The notes beneath the pieces were generated by a model. It saw only the letters and a program-made list of their open reading frames with translations, made no database searches and had not been told where the DNA came from. DNA of 64,000 bases from Pseudomonadota bacterium (GTDB taxonomy: Bacteria; Pseudomonadota; Gammaproteobacteria; Burkholderiales; Chitinibacteraceae), in the NCBI GenBank assembly GCA_026399755.1, contig JAPLQI010000073.1, positions 27,668 through 91,667 of the forward strand, read 5' to 3'. Below are positions 7,219 through 17,072 of the stretch, one piece after another; positions within the stretch are counted from its first letter, which is position 1; every line of letters begins with the position of its first letter. The translations under genes and the position numbers were made by a program.

Positions 7219-9984
7219 GTGAAAACAATACTCGGTTTTTTTCTGTTGGTTGGCTTACATACTGCAGTGCAAGCGGTGGAGAGCAAGCTAGAAATGCTGC
7301 CTGTGTTAGCTCCAGATATTCGTCATGGGCAGCTGGCTAATGGCTTGAATTACTATATCAAACGCAATGCCGAGCCTGCAGGCAAAGTTGAATTGCGTCT
7401 ATTGGTTAATGTGGGCTCACTGAGCGAGGCAGAGGATGAACGAGGTTTGGCGCATTTGCTTGAGCATATGGCGTTTCGGCGCACCAAGCATTTTGGGCCG
7501 GGGGCACTTAAAGCCTTTTTAGAAAGCCAAGGCATGCGCATCGGTAGTGATTTCAATGCGTTCACCTCTTATGAGTGGACTAACTATCAAATCAGTGTTT
7601 CGCAAGAGGCGCTGCCACAGGCTTTGCAACTGCTTGCGGATTGGGCAAATGGCATTGAGCTGGATGCGGCTGAATTAGAGTTAGAGCGAGATGTGGTGCT
7701 GGATGAGGGCAGACAAAGACAGTGGTCTACAGATTTTTATCAATCCTTGTTTAAAGTTTTATATGCAGATCCTAAATACCCAAATCGAATGCCGATTGGT
7801 GATGCAGATATTGTTAAAAAAACCCCTTTAGCCAAGATTAAAGCTTTTTATCAGCGCGAATATCAGGCGCAAAGAATGACGCTACTTGTAGCCGGAGATA
7901 TAAAGCCGCAAGAAGTAGAAGCACAAGCCCACACACTCTTTGCAGGGATAGCAAAAGGCAGCTCCGCGATTGGCTATGCTCCTCCTGCGCCAGCAAGCGG
8001 CTTACGATTTTTTAGCCATCGAGATGTGCTGGGGCTGGCTCACCCCAAAGCGACATGGAGCTGGATTTTACCGCCAGATAAAATGAGCGATGCAGATGCT
8101 GCATTTAGCCATTTTAAGCGCGGTATGTTGGGCGAGTTATTGCAGCAACGTTTGTCTATACAAGCGAGGAAAGCGGATAGCCCCATCATGGAGGAAAGTT
8201 ATTTTAATGGCCACGGTGTGAGCTTGCCGACCAGCCAAGGCGAATTTACGCTGACTGTGTCTGTAAAAGACGCGCAAATGAAGAATGCGCTACAGGTTTT
8301 ATATCGGGAGCTGGAAAGGGCCAAGCGCTTTGGCTTTAGCCAAGACGAGCTTTATCGCAGCTATGAAACCTACAGGAAAAAACAGTCGCCACAATCCAGC
8401 CATAGTGCTTGGATACAGCGCTTACAGTGGCATGTCCAGTATGGGGAATCTGCCAGTGATGTAATGGGGGATTTTCATCAGCAAAGGCTCTTTTTTGCCG
8501 CGACCACACCAGAAGTATTACAGAGCGAGCTAAAACGCCTATTACTTTTGCCTGACCAAATAGCCACCATCTTGTTGCCACCCGCGGTGAGCAGCTACAC
8601 GATGTTTTTTGAGAAAACAGCACAAAATATCGTCGAGGCAGTGCAAGCGGAGGTCATGGAAAATCAATCCGTCGCCAGCAGTAATAAACCCTTGCTGGCG
8701 GCCTTGCCCGTGCCTGGGAAAATTGTTTCAGAAAAGGACGACCCTACGACGGGTGGCTTGTTGATGACTTTAAGCAATGGCTTAGAAGTATTGACGATCC
8801 CCCCTCAAGCTGGAATGGATAGAGTTGGATTTTATGCCCGAGCCAAGGGCGGCATGGCGGCCCTGCCTAAGCCGCTGTCGCAAGCAGGTTTTGCACTGAC
8901 CGAGTATTTAAGCCAAGCAGGTTTGGGGGCATTTAGTGGTGGAGAATTAAGGCAGAAAATGTCATCAGCGCTGGAGCTAAGGCCCATTATTCAGGCTGAT
9001 CTGCATGGCCTAGCGGGAGAAGTCGATGTTAATAACCTTGAAACACTGCTGCAATTGCAATATCTGGCTTGGACCGCGCCAAGAGACGATCAAGCCGCGG
9101 CCAAGCTGAGTATGAATCTAGCTTATCAGTCACATATCAGTACGGCTAATGGGCTGTATATGGAATTAAACGAAAAGCACTATGGCAATCAATGGCCATA
9201 CCCGCGTTATTGGCAGCCCTACCATTTTGACGCGTCTGTTGCTGAGCTGAAAGAGGCGCGCCAAATCTTGTTTGGCAATCCACGTGCTTTTCGTTTTGTG
9301 CTGACAGGGCTGATGGATCATCAGAAAAACAGGTCGCTGATTGAGCAATATTTAGCCAGCCTTCCTGTGCAGGCGGTGGCTAATTTTAAACCCGAGCCTC
9401 TGGCTCATGGCAGGGGGAATGAAATTCACTACAAAATACCTCAGCCATTTGCTATGCGGCTTTGGCATGCTTATGTACCTATGGAAGCTAATTCGGGTAG
9501 CAATGCAGTGGCTAGTTTCTTGAGCCAATTATTGCAACAGCGCCTTTGGCAAGCATTGCGTGAAAACACAGGTGAAACCTATGGCGTATATAGCAATTAT
9601 GAATTGAGCGCTCAGCAGGGTTTATTACTGAAAGTGGAATATCAAACAGATATTAAACAATGTGATCAATCGGCAAAAATCACCGCCAGCGAGATTGCCC
9701 GCTTGCGTAAAGAAGCGCCTACTTTGGCCGAAATGCAAAGCGTGCGTGCCAATTTGCTTAAGTTTCAAAAAGATCGAATGAATAAACCCATGCAATATGC
9801 TGAAGCCCTTTCTTGGTATTGGCTGATGGATGGCTCACTGGCGGGCAGTGCCGCTGATTTTGCTAGCTTCACCCCTGATTATATTCATCAATATGCTAAG
9901 GATTGGCTAGGCCAAAGTTATTGGGCCGTGGGTAATTTTAATTGCAGCAATACGGCAGATTTAACAGTGTTGGCGGGGGATTAG
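7219..9984 (+). CDS. exported M16 (insulinase/pitrilysin) zinc peptidase
   Basis: From the GTG at 7219 the protein has 921 residues and opens with a typical signal peptide (MKTILGFFLLVGLHTAVQA). The upstream in-frame TTG at 7189 would add ten non-signal residues, so GTG is preferred. Neither start has a strong ribosome binding site. The inverted zinc motif HLLEH lies at about 79-83, with the downstream glutamate in ELELERDVVLDE about 75 residues later. This is the active half of an M16 peptidase. The second half (from about residue 500) lacks the motif, as is usual in two-domain members. It is probably periplasmic or outer-membrane associated and degrades peptides. No partner gene is adjacent. 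Confidence 0.88.
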   Translation: MKTILGFFLLVGLHTAVQAVESKLEMLPVLAPDIRHGQLANGLNYYIKRNAEPAGKVELRLLVNVGSLSEAEDERGLAHLLEHMAFRRTKHFGPGALKAFLESQGMRIGSDFNAFTSYEWTNYQISVSQEALPQALQLLADWANGIELDAAELELERDVVLDEGRQRQWSTDFYQSLFKVLYADPKYPNRMPIGDADIVKKTPLAKIKAFYQREYQAQRMTLLVAGDIKPQEVEAQAHTLFAGIAKGSSAIGYAPPAPASGLRFFSHRDVLGLAHPKATWSWILPPDKMSDADAAFSHFKRGMLGELLQQRLSIQARKADSPIMEESYFNGHGVSLPTSQGEFTLTVSVKDAQMKNALQVLYRELERAKRFGFSQDELYRSYETYRKKQSPQSSHSAWIQRLQWHVQYGESASDVMGDFHQQRLFFAATTPEVLQSELKRLLLLPDQIATILLPPAVSSYTMFFEKTAQNIVEAVQAEVMENQSVASSNKPLLAALPVPGKIVSEKDDPTTGGLLMTLSNGLEVLTIPPQAGMDRVGFYARAKGGMAALPKPLSQAGFALTEYLSQAGLGAFSGGELRQKMSSALELRPIIQADLHGLAGEVDVNNLETLLQLQYLAWTAPRDDQAAAKLSMNLAYQSHISTANGLYMELNEKHYGNQWPYPRYWQPYHFDASVAELKEARQILFGNPRAFRFVLTGLMDHQKNRSLIEQYLASLPVQAVANFKPEPLAHGRGNEIHYKIPQPFAMRLWHAYVPMEANSGSNAVASFLSQLLQQRLWQALRENTGETYGVYSNYELSAQQGLLLKVEYQTDIKQCDQSAKITASEIARLRKEAPTLAEMQSVRANLLKFQKDRMNKPMQYAEALSWYWLMDGSLAGSAADFASFTPDYIHQYAKDWLGQSYWAVGNFNCSNTADLTVLAGD

Positions 9985-10026
9985 GGGCCATTTTTATTCT
10001 TCATGGCAAAGCGAGTGCTTTTGCTA

Positions 10027-10074
10027 CTTGCTCGCTAGTTTATTCTCCGCTTAGGGGGTAAACCAGCGAGCAAG
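10027..10074. repeat. 16-bp inverted repeat after the M16 peptidase gene
   Basis: CTTGCTCGCTAGTTTA at 10027 pairs with TAAACCAGCGAGCAAG at 10059-10074 with one mismatch. It lies about 40 bases after the stop codon. No T tract follows, so it is either a weak terminator or a transcript-stabilising hairpin. Confidence 0.5.
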
Positions 10075-10089
10075 CATCTAGTCATTTTT

Positions 10090-10400
10090 AGGGCAGCTGA
10101 AACCCGCCGATTTGCAGCATTTTATGCGGGCGGCTTGCACCCCAATCTTATTAACTTAAGCAGTTTAACTTAGCAAAACCCAAATCTTGAAGCACGTCGA
10201 GCCCAGAGAGCACGGAGTTTCACGGAGAAAAGCAACTTAGGAGTTAGGCTTTTATAGGGTGTACAGCGACGCAGTCGTTGCGCACCAAGAGCGGTGCGCA
10301 AGAAAAACGACTTGCACACCCTATACCCAAACCAAACCCTGGCCATTTTTGATCTTAAGTTGATAGGGTGGGCTTGCCCCCGCCCTACAAAAATGCTCAT
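10090..10400. repeat. mosaic of dispersed intergenic repeats
   Basis: Three repeat families are strung together here. They are a degraded 'ACCCGCC...GCGGGCGG' palindrome (about 10098-10140), a 'CCCAAATCTTGAA...CGGAGTTTCACGGAGAAAA' unit (10180-10235), and a 'TAGGGTGTACAGCGAC...GCGCAAGAAAAACGACTTGCACACCCTAT' unit (10255-10326). Close relatives of the last two occur together at 28920-29470 and 39020-39250. No credible gene is present between the M16 peptidase and the DUF2087 gene. Confidence 0.6.
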
Positions 10401-10456
10401 ACATGAGATTGATTGAACTTGATGGCGGATGGCCGTCCTAATCTTCGACTGCCGCC

Positions 10457-10999
10457 TTACGTCGTACAATCTCCGACCGCCACCTTACGCCGCTCTATCT
10501 CCGCCATAAACTCCAGCAACTCCTCTGGAATATCTTTTTCTAGCCGCTGATAAACGCGGCAATCTGGCGTGCGGGTGATGAGCTTGTAATTCACTAGCTC
10601 ACGGCGCAGCAGTACATGATCGCCTATGGCTTCTGCACGTTTAATCCACTCATTCGCCGCTTTCTCGTCCATTTCTAGTTGGGCGGGGAAGCTGGCCCAT
10701 ATCGGCCAGATGCAGGGCAGCTGCTCAGAAAACTTCTTAGGCCAGCGTATCAAACGTCCTTGCTCATCAAAATACCGAAGCAAGCGTTTGCTCAGTGGGG
10801 AGTGAGTATTGCTTACCGGAGTGGGTGCTTCTGCTGCCGCACGTAAATGCTGAAAATTACTAAATCCAGCGGCGCGTGCCAGCATATTGAGGATTTGTAG
10901 GTGGCTGGGGGCGGCAGGCTCAAGCGCCCATTGCTGTTTGAGCGAGCGGGCGAGAGCCGAAATATCGGAAGTATAAAAAGGATAGCTAGTACGCGACAT
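10457..10999 (-). CDS. DUF2087 domain protein
   Basis: The start is placed at the ATG at 10999-10997 because AGGAG lies eight bases upstream. Longer versions reaching 11173 have no support. The 180-residue protein has a DUF2087-like C-terminal half: LLRYFDEQGRLIRWPKKFSEQ, then a helical stretch ending in LLRRELVNYKLITRTPDCRVYQ. The N-terminal part (SALARSLKQQW...HLQILNMLARAAGFSNFQHLRA) looks helical and may bind nucleic acid or a partner, but this is inference. DUF2087 proteins are sometimes linked to transcription control. The function here is unknown. The 3' end abuts the repeat mosaic. Confidence 0.75.
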   Translation of the reverse strand: MSRTSYPFYTSDISALARSLKQQWALEPAAPSHLQILNMLARAAGFSNFQHLRAAAEAPTPVSNTHSPLSKRLLRYFDEQGRLIRWPKKFSEQLPCIWPIWASFPAQLEMDEKAANEWIKRAEAIGDHVLLRRELVNYKLITRTPDCRVYQRLEKDIPEELLEFMAEIERRKVAVGDCTT

Positions 11000-11331
11000 G
11001 GTCAAATCTCCTGTCGTGCCTAAGTCTAAAAGACTGCCGCTGGTCGCCGTTACGGCTTGGCACTGGGATTGAGCCAAGCAATGATGATTAATATTTTTTT
11101 GCCATGGCAGGTTTAGCGTGGTTCTGAATGAACCGGCGACGCCTAGGTGAGCTGCAGACCTAGGTCGGATCATATACCAGAGTTCGGTTTTAATTCAAGT
11201 TGCGGTAAGTATTTGATGATTTTATTATGACATTTGCTTGCTCGTATCTCTCTACATCCTTAGACTGCTTAACTACTGTGTAAGTCAATAGCTAGGCTCT
11301 AAGCATAAGGGCCGTTAAAAGGGGATACAAG

Positions 11332-13374
11332 ATGAAGCAGCGCTACGCCTATTTAAGTAGCTTGATGGTATTGGCTATGTCGGCTTTTGCCGATGAAGGA
11401 ATGTGGACCTTTGATAATCCGCCTAGCGCCTTGGTGCAACAACGCTATGGCAGCACCTTAAGCCCAGCATTACTTACGCATTTACAGCAGTCCGCCGTGA
11501 ATTTTGGCGCGTCAGCGTCTTTTGTTTCTAAAGATGGCTTGATGCTGACTAATCATCATGTGGCGATGAGTTGCATCGATAAGCTGTCCACTGCCGAGCG
11601 CGATCTGCAAAAAAATGGCTATGTGGCAAAGAAAACCAGTGATGAATTAAAGTGCCCCGGCGGGATGGCGCGGGTGTTGATTTCTAGCGATGACGTGAGC
11701 GAGGCGGTGAGCACAGCGGTCGCCGCAGGCAAAGATGATGTAGAGCGCACGGCATTGCGTAAGACGATAATTGCTGATTTAGAAAGTAAATGTAAGCAAT
11801 CAACCGCCTTGCAGTGTGAAGTGGTTTCGCTTTACCACGGCTCGCTCTATCACCTTTATCGTTTTAAAGAATGGAACGATGTACGCCTCGCGTTTGCGCC
11901 AGAATATCAGGCCGCATTTTTTGGCGGGGACGCAGATAATTTTGTTTACCCCCGCTTTGCCCTCGATTTTGCGCTGTTTCGGGTGTATGAAAACGGCAAG
12001 CCAGTTAGCCCAAAGCACTACTTAAAAATGGCCGATAAGCCGGTCGGTGAAGGCGATGCGGTATTTGTCGTTGGCCATCCAGGCAATACCGATAGATTGC
12101 AAACGCTGGCGCAACTGAAAGCGCTGCGCGATATCAATATGCCGATTCAGCTAGCCAGTGCAAAAATGCAGCAACAATTGCTACATGCGTTTTCCAAACG
12201 CTCACCCGAAGCCACAAGGCAGGCATTAGACGTATTGTTTGGCACAGAAAACTGGCAAAAAGCCTTAATGGGTGAATACGCAGCACTGAAAGACCCACTC
12301 CTGATAGCGCGTAAAGAATCTGACGAGGCGAAATTTCGCAAGGCGTATCAAGAGAAAGGCTTAGCCGGTGATCCGTGGGCGGATATCGATGCGGCCACGG
12401 CGAAAGGCGTAGCAAAAGCCAAGGAATTTTGGGCAGTTGGCTATGGGCATCGCACCCTGTTTGATAAGGCAGGCAAATTGGTTGAACTCGCTTTTGAGCG
12501 CCAATTGCCTGATTCCGTGCGCCTAAGCGCCTACCGTGATGCGCAAATTACTGCGTTGGAGCGTAATTTACGTGCCGATGTGCCCGTTTACAAAGAATTG
12601 GAAACGATAAGACTTGCCGCAGGGATTAACGAAGCGCTCGATTTATTAGGGGAAAAACACCCTTTTATTCAAGCCACCTTGGGCGGAAAATCGCCGATGG
12701 TTTGGGCTGAGACAGTGGTTAAGAAAAGTCACATCAATGAGGCAAAAGAGCGGGTGCGTTTATTGGAAGGCGGCGTAAAAGCGATAGAAGCCTCGGAAGA
12801 CCCGCTGATTAAAATCGCCCTTGCTGTCTATCCGCTGCGCCGAGAATTGCTTAAGTTTAAAGAAGAGCAGGTAGAAACGCCGATTAAGCAAGCGGCAGAA
12901 AAGCTAGGCCAAGCCCGCTTTGCGCTTTACGGTAAGACTTTACCGCCGGACGCCACAGGTACATTAAGACTGTCTTACGGCAAAGCTGCGGCCTACACCT
13001 CTAACGGCATTGCCACGCCTTGGAAAACCACCTTTGGTGGCTTGCTCGCCCGAGCCGATGGCTTTGCAAGCAAGGCCCCCTTTGATCTGGCCACAACCAT
13101 TTCACAAAAACGCAGCAAACTAGACCCACGCACCCCGCTAAATTTTGTCAGCACCGCCGACATTATCGGCGGCAACTCCGGATCCCCCGTGGTTAATAGC
13201 AAGGGCGAATGGGTAGGGCTGATTTTTGATGGCAATTTAGAAGGCCTAGGTGGGCGCTTTGTGTATACCGATGAAACCGCCAGAGCCTTATCGGTAGACG
13301 CGCAGGCCATTTTATATGCCCTAGACCAAGTCTACGCAGCGCCTCATTTGGCTAAGGAATTGAGGGTGAATTAG
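11332..13374 (+). CDS. S46 family dipeptidyl-peptidase (DPP7-like)
   Basis: The 680-residue serine peptidase has a signal peptide (cleavage near SAFA|DEG) and should act in the periplasm, removing dipeptides from peptide N-termini. The catalytic His lies in MLTNHHV (about 75-76) and the catalytic Ser in GGNSGSP (about S616). DADNFVYPRFALDFALFR supplies the likely Asp. The residue 18 positions after the catalytic Ser is Gly (IFDGN, about G634). In S46 enzymes Gly at this position goes with DPP7-type preference for hydrophobic P1, while Arg marks acidic-specific DPP11. The specificity call is therefore an inference from one position. A good ribosome binding site (AGGGG) precedes the ATG. The gene appears monocistronic. 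Confidence 0.9.
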   Translation: MKQRYAYLSSLMVLAMSAFADEGMWTFDNPPSALVQQRYGSTLSPALLTHLQQSAVNFGASASFVSKDGLMLTNHHVAMSCIDKLSTAERDLQKNGYVAKKTSDELKCPGGMARVLISSDDVSEAVSTAVAAGKDDVERTALRKTIIADLESKCKQSTALQCEVVSLYHGSLYHLYRFKEWNDVRLAFAPEYQAAFFGGDADNFVYPRFALDFALFRVYENGKPVSPKHYLKMADKPVGEGDAVFVVGHPGNTDRLQTLAQLKALRDINMPIQLASAKMQQQLLHAFSKRSPEATRQALDVLFGTENWQKALMGEYAALKDPLLIARKESDEAKFRKAYQEKGLAGDPWADIDAATAKGVAKAKEFWAVGYGHRTLFDKAGKLVELAFERQLPDSVRLSAYRDAQITALERNLRADVPVYKELETIRLAAGINEALDLLGEKHPFIQATLGGKSPMVWAETVVKKSHINEAKERVRLLEGGVKAIEASEDPLIKIALAVYPLRRELLKFKEEQVETPIKQAAEKLGQARFALYGKTLPPDATGTLRLSYGKAAAYTSNGIATPWKTTFGGLLARADGFASKAPFDLATTISQKRSKLDPRTPLNFVSTADIIGGNSGSPVVNSKGEWVGLIFDGNLEGLGGRFVYTDETARALSVDAQAILYALDQVYAAPHLAKELRVN

Positions 13375-13385
13375 AAGTGAAGTGA

Positions 13386-13494
13386 GTAGGGCGTACTCGA
13401 AGCGAAGCGCAGTACGCCAAACAATCCACCTTCATCTCAAAATAGCCACGGCGTAATGCGTCTGGAAAAATCGCCCAGACTTATTTCGCCCTAC
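13386..13494. repeat. palindrome-ended intergenic element A, diverged copy
   Basis: This 109-bp stretch starts GTAGGGCG and ends CGCCCTAC, and contains GGCGTAATGCGTCTGG and CCCAGACTTATT, which match element A at 451-563 in scrambled order. A local hairpin pairs GCGTACT with AGTACGC. A further 'ATGTTGG...CCACAACCTACG' repeat follows at about 13549-13662. No gene lies between the S46 peptidase and the pseudogene. Confidence 0.5.
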
Positions 13495-13766
13495 AGGTAG
13501 GGGTGCGATCCAGAATTAGTGAAGATGGAGCTCGACCTATGTTGGATTACGCTTGCGTGCAAGGATCCTGAAGATTATTTTCAGCGCTATCCGGGGCGAT
13601 TTCCCTTGATTTTCTTATCTCGCATGTTGGGCTTCGCAGGCTCAGCCACAACCTACGCCCAAGCAAAAAGTAACACGTCATGGTAGCTTGGTGTTTAGAT
13701 AAACGAAGCCCAATATAGGGGCTAAATCAGCCCTTGATGGCCGTTTTGATTTAATTTACTAAGGTA

Positions 13767-14327
13767 ATGAGATGTACTGTGAATTCATATTCTAAAATAT
13801 TGATCGTTGGTACCAGCGGATCAGGTAAAAGCACTCTTTCAAAGCATTTAGCAAAAAGTTTGCAGCTGACTGATATTGAATTAGATGCTTTATATTGGCA
13901 AGAAAATTGGACACCTGCCAGTGCTTTAGTTTTCAGAGAAAGAGTAGCCAATGCAATCAGCATTCATGGCAATTGGGTAATGAATGGCAATTATCTTGAG
14001 CTTAAAGATTTAAGTTGGGGCAATGCATAGCAATTAATTTGGCTAGATTATTCATTGTCTACGGTGATGTTTCGGGTCATTAAGCGATCCATATCAAGAG
14101 CACTTAAAAAAGAAAAATTATGGGCAGGGAACACCGAAACTTTAAAGAATAATTTTTTCAGTAAAGATTCTATTATTTTATGGGCTTGGCAAACCTATGC
14201 CTTAAGAAAAAAACAATATGCAGAAATGATTGAAGATCCCAGCTATCGTCATTTACATGTGCTACGGTTTAAAACGCCTTCAGAGCTTGAGTATTATCTT
14301 GAGGGTTTAAAGCAGGCCTCTCTCTAA
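13767..14327 (+). pseudogene. P-loop kinase-like (topology modulation protein/adenylate kinase-like) gene with an in-frame amber stop
   Basis: One continuous frame of 187 codons is interrupted only by TAG at 14028-14030. The N-terminal part carries Walker A GTSGSGKST, then IELDALYWQENWTPA and the NGNY motif typical of 'DNA topology modulation protein' P-loop kinases. After the stop, the same frame goes on with QLIWLDYSLSTVMFRVIKRS, which is the next expected block of the family. The match continues to near the normal C-terminus (about 186 residues). The stop falls where relatives usually have Asp or Glu in A-D/E-x-x-IWLD. The gene is noticeably AT-rich compared with its neighbours, suggesting acquisition. 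A sequencing error is an alternative explanation. Confidence 0.8.
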
Positions 14328-14398
14328 GTAGTGTTTTTAGCTAAGCAGGTAGGAAACGCTGGCGGTTCGTACCTGCGGTGCTTTTAATCACTTCAAAC

Positions 14399-14785
14399 TC
14401 AGGCTGCTTCTGTGCAAACAATGCCAAGTTTATTTCCTACGGGATCTCGCACATAGGCGGCATACCAATTAGGGCCATAAGGGCGCAGTCCCGGAGCGCC
14501 TTCATCCGTCCCGCCATTGGCAATAGCAGCAGCATAAAAAGCATCGACTTGCTCGCGTGAGCTGGCGGGGAAACCGACCATAGACCCATTGCCCGCCGTG
14601 GCAGGTTCTGAGTTGAATGGCTTGGCGATCCAAATAATTAAGCCTTCTCCTAGCCCTTCACTCGAATATGCCTTCCAGCTGGGGAAGTTCATATGCGAGC
14701 GCCACTGAATGGTGGCTAATACCGCATCGTAGAAAGCGCATGATGCTTCATGATCATTAGCACCTAAAGTGACATAGTTTTGCAT
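14399..14785 (-). CDS. VOC (glyoxalase/bleomycin-resistance) family protein
   Basis: The 128-residue protein begins MQNYVTLGANDHEASCAFYDAVL and ends with WYAAYVRDPVGNKLGIVC. This is the paired beta-alpha-beta-beta-beta pattern of a small single-domain vicinal-oxygen-chelate protein. Such proteins usually act as metal-dependent lyases or dioxygenases, or as drug-binding proteins, and the substrate cannot be read from sequence. It converges with the pseudogene upstream and shares no operon with aspA. Confidence 0.85.
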   Translation of the reverse strand: MQNYVTLGANDHEASCAFYDAVLATIQWRSHMNFPSWKAYSSEGLGEGLIIWIAKPFNSEPATAGNGSMVGFPASSREQVDAFYAAAIANGGTDEGAPGLRPYGPNWYAAYVRDPVGNKLGIVCTEAA

Positions 14786-14947
14786 GACTTAGTCCTTACG
14801 TTGAGTTTAACCAAAATGTGCTGATGAGTATGACATAAGCTTATTTTTCCCCCAAGCAAAAAAGAACGAACGTTCTGCTTTGTGGTTTTTTCCCACTTTT
14901 AATTTATTTTCAGCTTGGTCGCTACGGCTTGCTCTATATTTCCAAAT

Positions 14948-14984
14948 AAAAACCCCAGTTCTTTTAATCAGAACTGGGGTTTTT
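14948..14984 (-). terminator. Rho-independent terminator of aspA
   Basis: A long stem pairs AAAACCCCAGTTC with GAACTGGGGTTTT. It lies about 30 bases past the aspA stop and has T runs on both strands. Confidence 0.85.
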
Positions 14985-15015
14985 AATTAGGCCTTTGTGT
15001 TAATGCCTAATAAAA

Positions 15016-16431
15016 TCAATAACGCTTACCCAAATACTGCGGATTAAGCAGATTTTCATTGGAGAAAATATCATTTAATTGCGCTTGGCTAAGTAGTTTT
15101 TTCTCTAAGCACACTTCAATGACGGTTTGTCCTGTTTGCGCGCAGATTTTGCCAATTTCATCGCATTTAGCATGGCCTAAAACGGGGTCTAGGTAGGTGA
15201 CAATGGCGATGCTATTAAGCACATTTCGGCGGCAGGTTTCTACATTGGCGCTAATGCCGTCTATGCATTTCTCTTTTAGCCCTAGCATGGCATTTTGCAG
15301 TAAATGGATGGATTCAAATAAAGACGATGCAATCACCGGCTCCATCACATTAAGTTGCAATTGCCCTGCTTCTGCCGCTAGGGTAATGGTTAAATCATTG
15401 CCGATTACTTTAAAGCAAACTTGATTCACCACTTCTGGCATCACTGGGTTTACTTTGGCGGGCATAATGCTAGAGCCAGCTTGTAATTCGGGTAGATTAA
15501 TTTCTTTTAAACCCGCCCGTGGGCCTGATGATAATAGGCGCAAATCATTGCATATCATCGATAGCTTGGTGGCGGTGCGTTTTAATACGCTAGAAACCAT
15601 AACATAAGCACCGCAATCTGATGTGGCTTCAATTAAGTCTTCAGATGAGGTAAAGGCGTGGCCAGTGATTTCGCAGAGTTTTTTTACAGCAATTTCGCGG
15701 TATTCTGCTGGTGCATTAATGCCGGTGCCAATAGCGGTAGCGCCAAGGTTAACTTCGAGCAATAGGTTTTTAATTTGCCCAATAAGGCGAATATCTTCTT
15801 TGATTAAAGTGGCAAAGGCATGGAATTCTTGGCCTAAAGACATAGGCACAGCATCTTGTAGCTGGGTGCGGCCCATTTTAAGCACGTCTTTAAATTCAAT
15901 TGATTTTGCAATAAAGCTTTGCTGTAGCGTTTCCATATGCTGTATTAAAATCAGCAGATGATCAAATAGGGCGACTCTAAATGCGGTTGGATAGGCATCA
16001 TTGGTGGATTGGCATTTATTAACGTGATCATTGGGGTGAATATATTGATATTCGCCTTTACCGTGGCCTTGTAATTCTAAGGCTAAATTGGCAATCACTT
16101 CATTGGCATTCATATTCACCGAAGTACCTGCACCACCTTGAAATACATCGCTGGGGAATTGGTCTAAGCAGCGGTTATTATTAATGATTTCATCGCAGGC
16201 TTTCACAATAGCTTCAGATATTTTCTTTTCTATGGTGCCAATTTCACCATTAGCCAAGGCGCAGGCTTTTTTTGTTTTGGCTAATGCTTTTACCATAATG
16301 GGGTTATCGCTGATTTTGGCTTGCGATATCTTGAAGTTTTCTATGGCACGCTGGGTGTGGATGCCGTAGTAAGCATCAAAGGGAACTTCTTTTTCGCCTA
16401 ATAAATCGTGCTCGATTCTAACGTTTTTCAT
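15016..16431 (-). CDS. aspA: aspartate ammonia-lyase
   Basis: This enzyme converts L-aspartate to fumarate and ammonia, feeding the TCA cycle. The 471-residue protein starts [29 protein letters not shown], the classic AspA opening. It carries the fumarase/aspartase signature [12 protein letters not shown] with the catalytic Ser in the mobile loop. [13 protein letters not shown] and TSSEDLIEA segments are also present. The start is set at 16431 because GGAGG lies nine bases upstream. An in-frame extension to 16449 lacks this support. The length fits AspA (about 470) rather than class II fumarase. A strong terminator follows. Confidence 0.93.
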   Translation of the reverse strand: MKNVRIEHDLLGEKEVPFDAYYGIHTQRAIENFKISQAKISDNPIMVKALAKTKKACALANGEIGTIEKKISEAIVKACDEIINNNRCLDQFPSDVFQGGAGTSVNMNANEVIANLALELQGHGKGEYQYIHPNDHVNKCQSTNDAYPTAFRVALFDHLLILIQHMETLQQSFIAKSIEFKDVLKMGRTQLQDAVPMSLGQEFHAFATLIKEDIRLIGQIKNLLLEVNLGATAIGTGINAPAEYREIAVKKLCEITGHAFTSSEDLIEATSDCGAYVMVSSVLKRTATKLSMICNDLRLLSSGPRAGLKEINLPELQAGSSIMPAKVNPVMPEVVNQVCFKVIGNDLTITLAAEAGQLQLNVMEPVIASSLFESIHLLQNAMLGLKEKCIDGISANVETCRRNVLNSIAIVTYLDPVLGHAKCDEIGKICAQTGQTVIEVCLEKKLLSQAQLNDIFSNENLLNPQYLGKRY

Positions 16432-16558
16432 CAGATAAAACCTCCACAAAGAATGATATTAGCAGTGAGTGCTTTTTATTTGATGATATTAAGCAACATA
16501 TTGCGCGTTAGGCTGTAGGTGAAAGCATGTATAGGACTAGCGTTAGGTGTGTGTTTGC

Positions 16559-16903
16559 TTAGTTTGCTCTTGGGGCTAGCAAAATAACCGCCATGCCGGT
16601 CAGGCTTATTAGGCTGCCGAGGATATCCCAGCGATCCGGCATAATGCCGTCCACCTGCCAAAGCCATAGCACCGCCACGCTGACATAGACTCCGCCATAA
16701 GCCGCATAAACTCGTCCGCTGGCTGCGGGGTGTAAGGTTAGCAGCCAAACAAAAATCATCAGGCTGAGTGCAGCGGGTAGTAATAAAAATACCGATCCCC
16801 CCTTACGCAGCCATAGATAGGGAAGGTAGCAGCCAACGATTTCTGCGATGGCGGTGGCGCTAAATAGGCCGAGGGTTTTTAGGAAAAAAATAGATTGATT
16901 CAT
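16559..16903 (-). CDS. ynfA: YnfA/UPF0060 family small membrane protein
   Basis: The 114-residue protein has four hydrophobic segments (about 7-27, 33-55, 62-82 and 88-110) and the family landmarks [29 protein letters not shown] and [12 protein letters not shown]. YnfA-like proteins are inner-membrane relatives of the small multidrug resistance family. Their transport role is only partly tested. The gene is monocistronic, between aspA and a divergent gene. Confidence 0.9.
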   Translation of the reverse strand: MNQSIFFLKTLGLFSATAIAEIVGCYLPYLWLRKGGSVFLLLPAALSLMIFVWLLTLHPAASGRVYAAYGGVYVSVAVLWLWQVDGIMPDRWDILGSLISLTGMAVILLAPRAN

Positions 16904-17072
16904 GGCAGATTAGCAAGGGGAGGGAAGTCACAAAGTATACTGAAGCGCTTTCACTACTGTATTGGGAAAGACGCCATGATTTGTAGTAAAAAATTGCGGA
17001 GTTAGGCGGGTGAAATAAATGCTTCTTTGTTGAATATATTTAATGTGTTGCACTTCTTTAAACAGGCTTGTT

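Noticed and set aside
10170..10469. 99-codon minus-strand frame
   Set aside because: It is built entirely of dispersed repeat units and overlaps the end of the DUF2087 gene.
11000..11173. N-terminal extension of the DUF2087 protein
   Set aside because: AGGAG sits before the ATG at 10999. The extension has low-quality sequence and contains a CCTAGGT/ACCTAGG hairpin.
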